The notes under the pieces were generated by a model. That model worked only from the letters and a program-made list of their open reading frames with translations. It made no database searches and was not told the DNA's origin. This document shows positions 9,123 to 17,849 of a stretch of 64,000 nucleotides of DNA, in pieces. How positions within the stretch are numbered: position 1 is the stretch's first letter; each line of letters begins with the position of its first letter. The position numbers and the translations under genes were made by a program. Origin of the DNA: Ignavibacteria bacterium (GTDB lineage: Bacteria > Bacteroidota > Ignavibacteria > Tepidaquicellales > Tepidaquicellaceae); NCBI GenBank assembly GCA_036262055.1, contig DATAJP010000002.1, forward strand, positions 454,177-518,176, given 5' to 3'.

Positions 9123-9728
9123 TCACACAAAACTTGTCTTCACCTGTAACGCTTCCTCTAACATTTTCATATACTCATCCTTAGAAATTTCAATCGCGCC
9201 AAACTGCACAAGATGCTGATTTATAAACTGCGTATCAAGAAGTTTAAATCCTTTTTCTTTCAGTCTTTCAACCGTGTGCACAAGCGCAACTTTTGAAGCA
9301 TCTGTCGCTTTCGTGAACATTGACTCTCCGAAGTAGGCACCATTAATTGTAACCCCATACAAGCCCCCGACAAGCTTACCTTCGAAATATGATTCTACAC
9401 TATGCGCAAATCCCATTTTGTGAAGCTCAATATACAGCTCCGTTATTTTCGGCGTTATCCATCCCGTTTCGGGCTGTCTACGATTATTCACGTTTGCGCA
9501 TTCCTTAATTACCTCTTCAAAATTTTTATTAACAAGTATCCTGAATTTATTTCTTCTGTAAAGCTTCTCGAGATTTTTCGGAACTTTAAATTTATCAAGC
9601 GGAATTATCCCCCGCTGTTCAGGTGAATACCAGTTAAGTTCATCTTCTGCATCAGGGTCTCCCATCGGAAAAATTCCGTTGATATAAGCGCGCAAAATTA
9701 TTTCAGGAGTGATGCTTTCGGCAGACAT
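9123..9728 (-). CDS. aat: Leucyl/phenylalanyl-tRNA--protein transferase
   Basis: 201 residues. It adds Leu or Phe from aminoacyl-tRNA to proteins with an N-terminal Lys or Arg, marking them for ClpAPS (N-degron pathway). Family blocks: AYINGIFPMGDPD, ELNWYSPEQRGIIPLDKF, TGWITPKITELYIELHKMGFAHSVE, GLYGVTINGAYFGESMF and LLDTQFINQHLVQFGA. The length is near the usual 200-240. Start ATG 9728 gives MSAESITPEIILRAYING, the normal family N-terminus. It is followed upstream by small membrane-protein genes on the same strand, with no evident functional tie. Confidence 0.95.
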   Translation of the reverse strand: MSAESITPEIILRAYINGIFPMGDPDAEDELNWYSPEQRGIIPLDKFKVPKNLEKLYRRNKFRILVNKNFEEVIKECANVNNRRQPETGWITPKITELYIELHKMGFAHSVESYFEGKLVGGLYGVTINGAYFGESMFTKATDASKVALVHTVERLKEKGFKLLDTQFINQHLVQFGAIEISKDEYMKMLEEALQVKTSFV

Positions 9729-9749
9729 TATAACTTATGAAATGTAAAA

Positions 9750-10178
9750 TTATTTTTTAAAAATAAAGTAAACGGCTAATACGAGAAAAACAAATCCGAT
9801 GAAATCATTTGATGTTAATTTCTGGTCTTTAAAGAAAATGACCGTAAAAATCGTAAAAACGACAAGTGTTATGGCTTCCTGCATAACTTTCAGCTGAACT
9901 AAGTTAAAAGGTCCTCCGTTATCGATAAAGCCCATTCTGTTGGCAGGAATCATAAAGCAGTATTCGAAAAATGCCAGTCCCCAGCTAATTAGAATTATTG
10001 CAAACAATCCCAGATTCTCAAAACCTTCCATCTGTTTAAATTTTAAGTGTCCATACCATGCAATGGTCATGAAAAGATTCGAAATAACAAGAAACAAAAT
10101 TGTTCTGACTGCAACAGATTCCATAGAGGTTTGATAAAAAGTTTTTATATTAAAATTATTATTGTTACTATTGAGCAT
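9750..10178 (-). CDS. DUF486 (DMT-like) small membrane protein
   Basis: 142 residues with four predicted transmembrane helices. It belongs to the COG3169/DUF486 family, related to small multidrug-resistance-type transporters. The family blocks TIAWYGHLKF, WGLAFFEYCFMIPANRMG and LKVMQEAITLVVFTIFTVIFF are visible. No substrate is known. Its start is 6 bases after the stop of the DUF2165-like gene and it lies just before aat, so these three minus-strand genes may be one transcript. An N-terminal Asn-rich tract (LNSNNNNFN) may mean that translation starts a little further in, at MESVAV. Confidence 0.85.
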   Translation of the reverse strand: MLNSNNNNFNIKTFYQTSMESVAVRTILFLVISNLFMTIAWYGHLKFKQMEGFENLGLFAIILISWGLAFFEYCFMIPANRMGFIDNGGPFNLVQLKVMQEAITLVVFTIFTVIFFKDQKLTSNDFIGFVFLVLAVYFIFKK

Positions 10179-10184
10179 AAATTT

Positions 10185-10667
10185 CTAATCTTTTGATGAA
10201 ATAAAAATCAACGCAACTCCTGACATTATAAACATTTTCAAAGACGGTTCAACGGCGTTCCACTGCTTTGACTGCCACATAAGAAACCACTCTCCTGCTA
10301 TCGTGATAAACACAAAGCCAAACAAAATTAATCCTAAAGTTAATCCATATATGGCAAATTTTTTAGAATCATTAAACACATCAAAATTTTGTTTACGGTT
10401 TTTAATAAGCTTTACAAATCCAATCCAGCAAAGTATTGCCATTATAATCTCCGTAATAATCACCAATATGTAACAGAAATTCCACCAGAAAGAAGAGGTT
10501 ACGCTTCTTGACATCAGAGCGTTATCGGGGAATGTCGTGTCCATGCTCATAACGTGGCTGATGAACACATAGTTTGAGTTATAATCAACAAGATTATTCC
10601 ATACAACTACGGTTATATTTGCGGCAATCACAAACAGCACGGCGATTTTTGATATTCTTAAAGCCAT
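10185..10667 (-). CDS. DUF2165-like small integral membrane protein
   Basis: 160 residues with four hydrophobic helices. The pattern NLVDYNSNYVFISHVMSMDTTFP, followed by WWNFCYILVIITEIIMAILCW and a C-terminal GEWFLMWQSKQWN, matches the DUF2165 family of predicted small integral membrane proteins. Its function is unknown. Translation from ATG 10667 gives MALRISKIAVLF. It is the first gene of a possible three-gene minus-strand group (this gene, DUF486, aat). The divergent neighbour is ddl, 84 bases away. Confidence 0.8.
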   Translation of the reverse strand: MALRISKIAVLFVIAANITVVVWNNLVDYNSNYVFISHVMSMDTTFPDNALMSRSVTSSFWWNFCYILVIITEIIMAILCWIGFVKLIKNRKQNFDVFNDSKKFAIYGLTLGLILFGFVFITIAGEWFLMWQSKQWNAVEPSLKMFIMSGVALIFISSKD

Positions 10668-10751
10668 TTAGATTAAACTTTTTAAGAGTAAGCAAATTTA
10701 GTAAATTAATTAACTCTTAAAAAGATTTAAATAATAATTTAATTTATATTA

Positions 10752-11858
10752 TTGAGCAAAGAAAAAAAGCGTGTTGGAATAATTTTCGGCGGACGCTCTG
10801 CCGAGCATGAAATATCACTTTTATCTGCAAAGAATGTAATTGAGGCAATCGATAAAAATAAATATGATGTTGTTCTAATCGGCATCGATAAGCAGGGAAA
10901 GTGGTATTTAAATGAAGATTCAAGTTTTTTGCTTGAAGCATCAGACCCGCAAAAAATTAAGCTCGAAACCACAAGCGAAGAGCTTGCACTAATCCCCGGT
11001 GATATTGATGACAAAATGATTTCTTTGAACAATAAAAAATCAATCGGAAGAATCGATGTTGTCTTTCCCATTCTTCACGGAACGTTCGGTGAAGACGGCA
11101 CCGTGCAGGGTTTGCTGAAGCTTTCAGATATTCCATTTGTCGGTCCTGATGTTCTCGGTTCCGCAGTGGGAATGGATAAAGACGTTATGAAGCGTTTGCT
11201 CATCGAAGCGGGAATTAAAAATTCAAAATATCTTGCATTCAATAAATATTCATACGGCAAGACAACTCCCGATGCGATAATCAAGCATCTCGGTCTGCCC
11301 TTGTTCGTAAAGCCGGCAAACATGGGTTCATCAGTCGGCATTTCAAAAGCACATGATAAAGCCGAGCTCATCAAAGCAATTGAGGATGCTTTTTTATACG
11401 ATAATAAAATTTTAATCGAAGAAAATATTTCAGGGCGTGAAATCGAATGCTCCGTACTTGGCAACGAAGAACCAATTGCTTCACTGCCCGGCGAAGTTCA
11501 CCCGACTCATGAATTTTATGATTACAACGCAAAGTATCTCGACGAAAACGGTGCTACTTTTGAAATTCCAGCAAAGCTTCCGCAGGACATCATTCACGCA
11601 ATTCAGCAAATTGCCTGCGATACTTTTAAAATTCTTTGCTGTGAAGGAATGGCAAGAGTAGATTTCTTCTTGACCGATGCCGGAGAAATTTATGTGAATG
11701 AAATCAACACGATTCCCGGGTTTACAAAAATCAGCATGTATCCGAAAATGTGGGAGGCAAGCGGCATTTCTTACTCGGAGCTTATCACAAAATTACTCGA
11801 GCTCGCAATGCAGCGTTTCGAAAGAGATAAAAGATTAAAAACTTCTTATTTCAGCTAA
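10752..11858 (+). CDS. ddl: D-alanine--D-alanine ligase
   Basis: 368 residues from a TTG start. No in-frame ATG exists upstream, and the protein begins (M)[22 protein letters not shown], which is right for Ddl. It joins two D-Ala for peptidoglycan synthesis using ATP (ATP-grasp fold). Seen: N-terminal GGRSAEHE, central [45 protein letters not shown], and C-terminal ARVDFFL...EINTIPGFT with the metal ligands. The length fits the VanA-like long forms (340-370). Confidence 0.96.
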   Translation: MSKEKKRVGIIFGGRSAEHEISLLSAKNVIEAIDKNKYDVVLIGIDKQGKWYLNEDSSFLLEASDPQKIKLETTSEELALIPGDIDDKMISLNNKKSIGRIDVVFPILHGTFGEDGTVQGLLKLSDIPFVGPDVLGSAVGMDKDVMKRLLIEAGIKNSKYLAFNKYSYGKTTPDAIIKHLGLPLFVKPANMGSSVGISKAHDKAELIKAIEDAFLYDNKILIEENISGREIECSVLGNEEPIASLPGEVHPTHEFYDYNAKYLDENGATFEIPAKLPQDIIHAIQQIACDTFKILCCEGMARVDFFLTDAGEIYVNEINTIPGFTKISMYPKMWEASGISYSELITKLLELAMQRFERDKRLKTSYFS

Positions 11859-11862
11859 ACAA

Positions 11863-11888
11863 AAGGCAGTTCGTTTCCAAACTGCCTT
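11863..11888. terminator. Hairpin terminator between convergent genes
   Basis: A perfect 9-bp stem AAGGCAGTT/AACTGCCTT with an 8-base loop. On the minus strand it is followed by TTTTGTTT, so it best serves the minus-strand gene that ends at 11906. For ddl the T-run is weak. Confidence 0.7.
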
Positions 11889-11905
11889 CTAAAATTCAGT
11901 TAAAT

Positions 11906-12421
11906 TTATTTAGCAATCGCAATAATCAGAATTACAATAATCAAAACAAGTGCAATAGTTATGAGAGTATAATGGTCTAAGTCCATCGTATTCTCAAGCT
12001 CCAATATTTGCTTGTCAAACTGTTTCGTTTCAGAATTATACTTAACATCGTTTATGGCAAACATATCGACGTCTTTATCTCCGTCATTGTCTGCAAAGAA
12101 TACAGGCATCGGCATTGATTTAACAATCGAGCTTAACTCGGTCTGAAAAGTCTTATATTGAGACTTATCAAAAACAGGCGCTTCATTCGTTCCTGAATTT
12201 ATGTATCCTCTTATTTCACCGCTTTCTTCGATATTAAGAATATCAAAAATACCGTCATTGTTTTCATCGGCAATAATAGGATTGTTGATTTTCAGGCTGT
12301 TAAAAATAAAATCATCAGCTATTCTGTTGATTTCATTTTTATCCCATACTTTATTGATGTCACCGGCATACAAATTAAAACTAAATAAAAATAACGAACA
12401 AAATACTATTAAGGTTTTCAT
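11906..12421 (-). CDS. Exported protein with two Asp-rich calcium-type loops and a C-terminal membrane helix
   Basis: 171 residues, family not recognised. Signal peptide MKTLIVFCSLFLFSFNLYA (cleavage near 19-20). Two loops resemble calcium-binding EF-hand/FG-GAP type sites: DENNDGIFD (52-60) and DNDGDKDVDM (111-120). Each is followed by a predicted strand, as in VCBS/FG-GAP propeller blades. A strong transmembrane helix fills the last about 22 residues (150-171). The likely arrangement is a short periplasmic domain held at the inner membrane by its C-terminus. No role can be given. It is convergent with ddl and shares a hairpin terminator. Confidence 0.65.
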   Translation of the reverse strand: MKTLIVFCSLFLFSFNLYAGDINKVWDKNEINRIADDFIFNSLKINNPIIADENNDGIFDILNIEESGEIRGYINSGTNEAPVFDKSQYKTFQTELSSIVKSMPMPVFFADNDGDKDVDMFAINDVKYNSETKQFDKQILELENTMDLDHYTLITIALVLIIVILIIAIAK

Positions 12422-12655
12422 TTTGTTAATTTTTATTTTGTTAAAAAAGTTTAATGTAGTCCTGCAGTTATTCCTCGAAATGCCTCAAAAACAATTGAGT
12501 AAAAATAATAATTTTCACTCAATACTATCAACATAAAACAAAATAAAAACGTTGCAAAATAATATTAAATGGCAAATTTAAACAAATTGAACAAAATTTG
12601 CAGTTTTATGAACCAATTTATTTAATAATTTTGAGTAATATAATATAATAACACG

Positions 12656-13273
12656 ATGTATATCCCTGCGCATTTTAAAGAGACCGATTATAAAAAAATA
12701 GTTTCGTTCATAAAAGAATTTAATTTTGGACTTCTTGTGTCAACTGACGAAAACGAAAAAGTAATTGCAACTCATATTCCTTTTATTATCACCGAAAAGG
12801 AAAACAAGTTAACGATTAAAACTCATATTGCGAAAGCAAATCCGCAATGGAAGAGCTTTACAGATTCAAAAGAAGTTCTCGCAATTTTTTCCGAGCCGCA
12901 TGCTTATATCTCACCGACAAATTATATAAAGCAGGAATCTGTTCCGACCTGGAACTATATGGCTGTTCATGTTTACGGCACACCTAAGCTTCTCGAAAGT
13001 TACGAAGAACGATTGGCTCTCATTGAAGAAACCATAAATGAATTTGAATCCGATTTTATGCATAAATGGAATGAGCTTTCTGATAAATATCGTAACGGTT
13101 TGCTGAACGGTATTGTTGCTTTTGAAATCGAAGTAAAATCAATCGATGCAAAAAGCAAGCTTAGCCAGAACAGATTGCCTGAAGAACGTGAGAACATAAT
13201 AAATAGTTTATCTTCTTCAAACGATTCTCTGAAAGTAAAAATTTCAGAGCTAATGAAAAATAATAATACATAA
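12656..13273 (+). CDS. PaiB-like FMN-binding protein
   Basis: 205 residues. It matches the FMN-binding negative transcriptional regulator (PaiB) family with a split-barrel flavin fold. Landmarks: start MYIPAHFKETD, LLVSTDENEKVIATHIPFI, a HIAKANPQWK segment, VLAIFSEPHAYISPTNY, VPTWNYMAVHVYGTP, and a C-terminal SKLSQNRLPEERENII. In Bacillus subtilis PaiB affects sporulation and protease genes; whether this one regulates anything is not known, and a flavin-dependent oxidoreductase role is equally possible. A membrane-protein gene starts 3 bases after its stop, so the two are co-transcribed. Confidence 0.9.
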   Translation: MYIPAHFKETDYKKIVSFIKEFNFGLLVSTDENEKVIATHIPFIITEKENKLTIKTHIAKANPQWKSFTDSKEVLAIFSEPHAYISPTNYIKQESVPTWNYMAVHVYGTPKLLESYEERLALIEETINEFESDFMHKWNELSDKYRNGLLNGIVAFEIEVKSIDAKSKLSQNRLPEERENIINSLSSSNDSLKVKISELMKNNNT

Positions 13274-13276
13274 ATT

Positions 13277-13624
13277 ATGAATAATACTAACAATAAAAAT
13301 AAGGCTCAGACAAAGCATGTTATTAATCACACAATAAGGTTTTTTATTTTAGCAACGATATTAATAGCATTTCATCTGGTCGTCGGAATGCTTGGTTATC
13401 GTTATATCTGCGGGTTTGATTGGGTAGATGCCTTTCTTAACTCAAGTATGATTATGGGGGGAATGGGTGAAATTAACGCATTAACTGATAATTCTTCGAA
13501 AATATTTGCAGGTGTGTATGCGCTTTTCAGCGGGCTGATTTTTATTGTAATCATTTCAATACTCATATATCCCGTGCTGAAAGCTTCGATGATAAGACTT
13601 CATCTTGATAACTACAGAGATTAA
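13277..13624 (+). CDS. Small two-helix membrane protein, possible ion-channel-like
   Basis: 115 residues, family not firmly recognised. A basic N-terminus precedes a helix at about 20-42. A short re-entrant-like loop (AFLNSSMIMGGMGE, about 52-66) follows, then a second helix at about 80-105 and a polar tail. This helix-loop-helix layout and the Gly-rich loop recall two-helix potassium channels (Ion_trans_2), but the TVGYG-type filter is absent, so the link is only structural guesswork. It starts 3 bases after the PaiB-like gene. Its stop is 3 bases from the end of the convergent osmolyte permease gene. Confidence 0.65.
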   Translation: MNNTNNKNKAQTKHVINHTIRFFILATILIAFHLVVGMLGYRYICGFDWVDAFLNSSMIMGGMGEINALTDNSSKIFAGVYALFSGLIFIVIISILIYPVLKASMIRLHLDNYRD

Positions 13625-13627
13625 TTT

Positions 13628-15109
13628 TTATTTTCGCTGGAATTGCGGTGTGGTTAACCTTTCTATCATTTCAAAGAAAAGCTCTGTGAGTATTGCCAGA
13701 ATCGCGGAAGGAATTGCTCCCATTAAAATCAGTTCCGTATTGTTCAGCGCAAGCCCCGTAACAATAAACTCTCCCAATCCTCCCGCGCCAATGAACGCCG
13801 CAATGGTTGTCAGGCCGACAATAATTACTGCAGAAGTTTTTATTCCCGCAAGTATAGATGGAAGCGACAAAGGAAACTCGACGTATTTCAGTTTCTGTGT
13901 TGTCGTCAATCCCAGCCCGTCAGAAACTGTTTTCAATAGCGGGTCAACGGAAAGCAATCCCGTAACAGTATTCCTCGTAATCGGCAGCAGCGCGTAAAGC
14001 ACAAGCGCAACAATTGCAGGCAGAACCCCGATTCCGAACAGCGGAATCATCAGTGCAAACAATGCAATTGATGGAATCGTCTGCAAAATCCCCGTCATAT
14101 ATAACACAGGCCGCGTCAATTTTTTTTGCAGATAAATCAAAATTCCCAGCGGAACAGAAATCAATATCGCAATAAATATTGCAATCGCACTGATTTTAAT
14201 ATGCACCAAAGTTTTTGAAAGTATGTCACTTAATATATGCGTCTGTTTAAATTCAGTTTCCTGATGAATCAAATTTTCCTTTTTCAAAAAATCATTTGCG
14301 ACTTCAGCAAAAGTTTTGTTTTGATACAGCACCGCCGCATTCATTTCCTGCATTTGATGTTCATCGATTTTTCCCGATAAACTATTTAAAATATTTTTTG
14401 TATTCTCATCAAGCTCAGGTCTGTAAAACGAAACCGCCGAGTAATCAGGGAAAAAATTCTTATCATCTTTAAGAATCACTAAATCATATTTCGTAATCTC
14501 CCCGTCCGTTGAATACGCATCCGTCAAATCAATCTTCTCCTCTTCAAGCGCTCCGTATGCAAGCCCATGCTCAATACCGACGGGCTTTTGAGGAAGTGCA
14601 TATTCTTTCGCAAGATTATCCCACCCGTCCTGACGTTTTATAAATTCGTAACTCAAACCAAGTTTTAACTGAGGATGATTTCGTAAATCTGAAATTGTTT
14701 TAATATTCAACCTATCCGCTAACGACTTCTTCATCGTCAACGCATAAGTATTGTTAAATCCGTACGGCTGTGAGAATGTTAAGTTTAGATTCGACTGCGC
14801 AAGCTTCCGGATACTGTCGGTTGGAATATTACCATCAACTTTTAAAATTTCTTCCTTTATTGTGCCGGTATATTCAGGATAAACCTGTATCTCGTTGTTC
14901 TTTAAAGCTTCATAGCAAATCAATGTCCCGCCAAGATTAAATTTCCTCTCGACTTCATATCCATTGCTCTCAAGAAGCTGCGAGAGAATTTCACTTAATA
15001 TATATCCCTCATTGAAATGCTTCGTACCGACAGTAATTTTTTCTTTCTTGAAAAAAGTGAAAGAAAAAATTAATGGGATAATAAGTATTAAATAAAATTT
15101 ATACTTCAT
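13628..15109 (-). CDS. Osmoprotectant ABC transporter, fused substrate-binding and permease protein
   Basis: 493 residues. The N-terminal hydrophobic anchor is followed by an OpuBC/ProX-type binding domain (about 25-285; GTKHFNEGYILSEILSQLLE, QVYPEYTGT, DAYSTDGEI). A BPD-type permease domain follows (about 295-480) with the EAA-type segment DGLGLTTTQKLKYVEFPLSLPSILAGI. In Bacillus these are separate OpuCC and OpuCB/CD proteins; the fused form is also known. It would import glycine betaine, choline or a related compound, with the ATPase encoded at 15655-16311. An unrelated SnoaL-like gene and a repeat separate the two transporter genes. Confidence 0.9.
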   Translation of the reverse strand: MKYKFYLILIIPLIFSFTFFKKEKITVGTKHFNEGYILSEILSQLLESNGYEVERKFNLGGTLICYEALKNNEIQVYPEYTGTIKEEILKVDGNIPTDSIRKLAQSNLNLTFSQPYGFNNTYALTMKKSLADRLNIKTISDLRNHPQLKLGLSYEFIKRQDGWDNLAKEYALPQKPVGIEHGLAYGALEEEKIDLTDAYSTDGEITKYDLVILKDDKNFFPDYSAVSFYRPELDENTKNILNSLSGKIDEHQMQEMNAAVLYQNKTFAEVANDFLKKENLIHQETEFKQTHILSDILSKTLVHIKISAIAIFIAILISVPLGILIYLQKKLTRPVLYMTGILQTIPSIALFALMIPLFGIGVLPAIVALVLYALLPITRNTVTGLLSVDPLLKTVSDGLGLTTTQKLKYVEFPLSLPSILAGIKTSAVIIVGLTTIAAFIGAGGLGEFIVTGLALNNTELILMGAIPSAILAILTELFFEMIERLTTPQFQRK

Positions 15110-15118
15110 TATTAAATA

Positions 15119-15149
15119 GACTGGGATTCCCGCCTGCGCGGGAATGACT
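15119..15149. repeat. Family A palindromic repeat
   Basis: GGGATTCCCGCCTGCGCGGG plus AATGACT: a near-perfect palindrome between the osmolyte permease gene and the SnoaL-like gene. Same family as the pair at 2508-2583. Confidence 0.85.
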
Positions 15150-15158
15150 TCTGAAAAT

Positions 15159-15566
15159 TTATTCCTGAGGATATTTTCCTATTTCCTGAAACAGCGAAAG
15201 AAAATCGTTAACATCCCACGCTTCACAGATTTTACCGCCGCGGATTTTCAAAATCGCTGTTGACTGCCAGTTAACCGGTGTCTTCGTAGCAGGTACTCCC
15301 ATAAACTCGCCTTCGTGAGTTCCTTTCCATGTTTCATGCACCGCTACCAAATCTTCCTCAGCAAGAGAAACTTCAATAGTATTCTGCAAATCAGGAAACG
15401 CCGCAATGAACATCTGCACTGCTTCCTTTTGTCCTTTGATTCCGCGCTGTTCGCCGTTATGAACAAAATCATCGGTTAAATATTGCCCGATGAAATCAAT
15501 TTTCTTTTCGTTGATAATAGTGTGGTAAAATTCCTGAACAATCTTTTTGTTTTCTTCTAAGTCCAT
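15159..15566 (-). CDS. SnoaL-like / ester cyclase family protein
   Basis: 135 residues with the alpha+beta barrel of the NTF2/SnoaL superfamily. Landmarks: ENKKIVQEFYHTIINEKKIDF, YLTDDFVHNG, FPDLQNTIEVSLAEEDLVAVHETWKGTH and the C-terminal KICEAWDVNDFLSLFQEIG. Relatives are polyketide cyclases or uncharacterised small-molecule enzymes, so the substrate cannot be read from sequence. It lies on the same strand between the two genes of the osmolyte transporter, separated from each by about 50-90 bases containing family A repeats. It is probably a passenger in that unit rather than part of transport. Confidence 0.85.
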   Translation of the reverse strand: MDLEENKKIVQEFYHTIINEKKIDFIGQYLTDDFVHNGEQRGIKGQKEAVQMFIAAFPDLQNTIEVSLAEEDLVAVHETWKGTHEGEFMGVPATKTPVNWQSTAILKIRGGKICEAWDVNDFLSLFQEIGKYPQE

Positions 15567-15628
15567 GATGTTATATTTTTATATAACAACGTTTTTTGGT
15601 TAAATAAAGTTTTTGGTACAGCTTCAAA

Positions 15629-15669
15629 TGGATGACCCAAAGGGTTCCCCCTGCCTACGCTGGAATGAC
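15629..15669. repeat. Family A repeat carrying a short internal insertion
   Basis: The usual GGATTCCC...GGAATGAC palindrome is interrupted by TGACCCAAAGGGTTCCCCC (15633-15651). Almost the same insertion splits the family B element at 43979-43997. Confidence 0.7.
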
Positions 15670-16311
15670 AGAATGTTTTTCAATTCTTAAAATCTTATCT
15701 CCCAATGTTTTTGCTTCGTGCATGTCGTGAGTTACAAGCAGAATCGTTCGCGGTTCCGTCTGCTGAATATGCAAAATCTCTTTATGAATATCGGTTCGCG
15801 TTTCAGGGTCGAGCGATGAAAATGCTTCATCGAGCAAATAAATTTTTGGATTCAAAAACATTGCTCTTACAATTCCCGCTCTTTGCTGTTCGCCTCCCGA
15901 TAATTGATAAGGATGCTTCTGTAACAAATGCTCGCCAAAGTGAACAAGCTTAATCAATTCATTTACCCGTTCATCAATTTTGTTTTTATCCCAATTATTT
16001 ATTCTGCCAAGCAAAGAAATATTTTCGTAAGCAGTCATGTGCGGAAATAACCCCGTTCCCTGCACCGAATACCCTATTTTTAATCTAAGCTCCGGCAGAT
16101 TGTTATAATCAATCTCATTTTCAAAAACAAAAACCTTCCCCCCCGACGGCTTCACAAGCCCGTTAACCATCTTCAAAAGCGTTGATTTTCCCGCTCCCGT
16201 TTTGCCGATAATGACAGTAATTTTATTCTTTTCGATGTCGAGATTTATGTCATCGAGAATTTTTTGCTCTCCAAAAAACTGCGAAACATTTTGGAAACGA
16301 ATAGGAAACAT
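15655..16311 (-). CDS. Osmoprotectant ABC transporter ATP-binding protein
   Basis: 218 residues. The ATPase partner of the fused permease/binding protein. Walker A GKTGAGKST (about residues 37-45), Q-loop GYSVQGTGLFPHMTAYENI, signature LSGGEQQRAGIVRA, Walker B IYLLDEAFSSLD, switch His in LLVTHDMHEA. It lacks the C-terminal CBS pair that senses ionic strength in OpuAA/OpuCA, so regulation by that route is not expected. The start at ATG 16311 is close to the divergent egtB gene, giving a shared promoter space of about 65 bases. Confidence 0.93.
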   Translation of the reverse strand: MFPIRFQNVSQFFGEQKILDDINLDIEKNKITVIIGKTGAGKSTLLKMVNGLVKPSGGKVFVFENEIDYNNLPELRLKIGYSVQGTGLFPHMTAYENISLLGRINNWDKNKIDERVNELIKLVHFGEHLLQKHPYQLSGGEQQRAGIVRAMFLNPKIYLLDEAFSSLDPETRTDIHKEILHIQQTEPRTILLVTHDMHEAKTLGDKILRIEKHSVIPA

Positions 16312-16376
16312 TAATGGTTTTATTATTTTATCAAAAACAATATATTAATAATAAACATTTAACTCGCTGTATTTAT

Positions 16377-17753
16377 ATGGAAATTACAACTTTAAAATCA
16401 AAGTTGGGGGAAAACAATTCTGCAATTTCAGGAAAAAAGAAAGAGCTTCTCGATTCTTTTCTGAGCGTGCGAAAAATGACCTTTGAAATTCTCGAACCGC
16501 TCGAAATCGAAGACTACGTTGTGCAGACCGATGCATTTATGAGTCCGCCCCGTTGGCACGTCGGACACACAACCTGGTTTTATGAACAGCTCTTAAAATC
16601 TTATTATCCTGACTTCAAACCTTTTCACAAAGACTTGGCATTTTATTTTAATTCATATTATCTCACTTACGGAAAGCTTTTCAACAAAGCAAAACGCGGA
16701 ACAATCTCACGCCCGACAGTAAAAGAAACTTTCGAGTACGCAGAGTTCATAAATAATCAGGTAATAAAATTCTTTGAAGATGAACGTACTCAGCTTACAG
16801 ATGAAATGATTAAAAATTTTCTCATCGGCTATAATCACGAATGGCAGCATCAGGAATTAATCGTATATGATTTACAACATTTGCTTGCCGATGATTACAA
16901 ACCCGTGAACATGATTGAGCTTCCTCATAAAAACGGTCACATCGTAAAACAAGAAATGATAAAAATTCCCGAAGGAATGTTCATGCTCGGTTTCGATAAC
17001 AAAAAGTTTCCCGACCGCTTTGCTTACGACATTGAAATGCCTGCGCATAAAGTTTTCATAAATAAATATTCAATCGATAAATATCCTGTCACCAACGGAC
17101 ATTATCTCGAGTTCATAAATGCAAAAGGTTATGAGGATTTTCATTACTGGCTTTCCGACGGATGGTATTGGAAAAACGATAACGAAATTTTCGCTCCGCT
17201 TTACTGGGCAAAAGATGATAACGGCAAGTGGTTTAAATATGATTTCAGAGGAAAAGTTTTCATCGATGACATTCTAAACGAACCCGTTACTCACATAAGC
17301 TACTTCGAAGCCGATGCCTTTGCAAAATGGGCAGGCAAGCGCCTGCCGACTGAAGCAGAATGGGAAAAAGCCGCATCGTTCAACGAAGACACAGGCGAAA
17401 ATAATTTATTCCCGTGGGGAAACGACGACCCTGATGAAAGCAAAACCAACCTGCTTGGATTTAACATCTGGAAACCCGTCAACGTCAACTTTTTTGAAAA
17501 AGGAAAATCATATTACGGATGTTACGGAATGATTGGCGATACATGGGAATGGACTTCATCGGAGTTCATGGCTTACCCCGGCTTTAAATCCGGCTTCGCT
17601 GAATACAACGACAAATGGTTCAGCAATCAGAAAGTCTTGCGCGGAGGTTCATTCGGAACACATTACTTATCAACAAAAAACACTTACAGAAACTTCTTCA
17701 AAACTCACGAACGCTGGCTAATCTCAGGATTCAGATGCGTGAAGGATGAGTAA
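16377..17753 (+). CDS. egtB: Ergothioneine biosynthesis protein EgtB (iron-dependent sulfoxide synthase)
   Basis: 458 residues. EgtB uses O2 and non-haem iron to join hercynine (trimethyl-histidine) to gamma-glutamylcysteine or cysteine. The N-terminal DinB-like domain carries the three-His iron site: His61 in PRWHVGHTTWFYEQ, His154 and His158 in GYNHEWQHQEL. The C-terminal FGE-sulfatase domain is seen from about residue 200 (KIPEGMFMLGFDN) to the end (VLRGGSFGTHYL, GFRCVKDE). An ATG 21 codons upstream (16314) is in frame, but its leader is AT-rich and non-family, so ATG 16377 is preferred. The methyltransferase egtD lies about 5 kb away. Confidence 0.92.
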   Translation: MEITTLKSKLGENNSAISGKKKELLDSFLSVRKMTFEILEPLEIEDYVVQTDAFMSPPRWHVGHTTWFYEQLLKSYYPDFKPFHKDLAFYFNSYYLTYGKLFNKAKRGTISRPTVKETFEYAEFINNQVIKFFEDERTQLTDEMIKNFLIGYNHEWQHQELIVYDLQHLLADDYKPVNMIELPHKNGHIVKQEMIKIPEGMFMLGFDNKKFPDRFAYDIEMPAHKVFINKYSIDKYPVTNGHYLEFINAKGYEDFHYWLSDGWYWKNDNEIFAPLYWAKDDNGKWFKYDFRGKVFIDDILNEPVTHISYFEADAFAKWAGKRLPTEAEWEKAASFNEDTGENNLFPWGNDDPDESKTNLLGFNIWKPVNVNFFEKGKSYYGCYGMIGDTWEWTSSEFMAYPGFKSGFAEYNDKWFSNQKVLRGGSFGTHYLSTKNTYRNFFKTHERWLISGFRCVKDE

Positions 17754-17849
17754 AAATACGTTTTATTTCCCTTTGAAATTTTTAGCTTATGTTTTATTTT
17801 TACCTATTATACCCATTAATCAAAAACCATAAAGGGGGGTCTTAACTCT

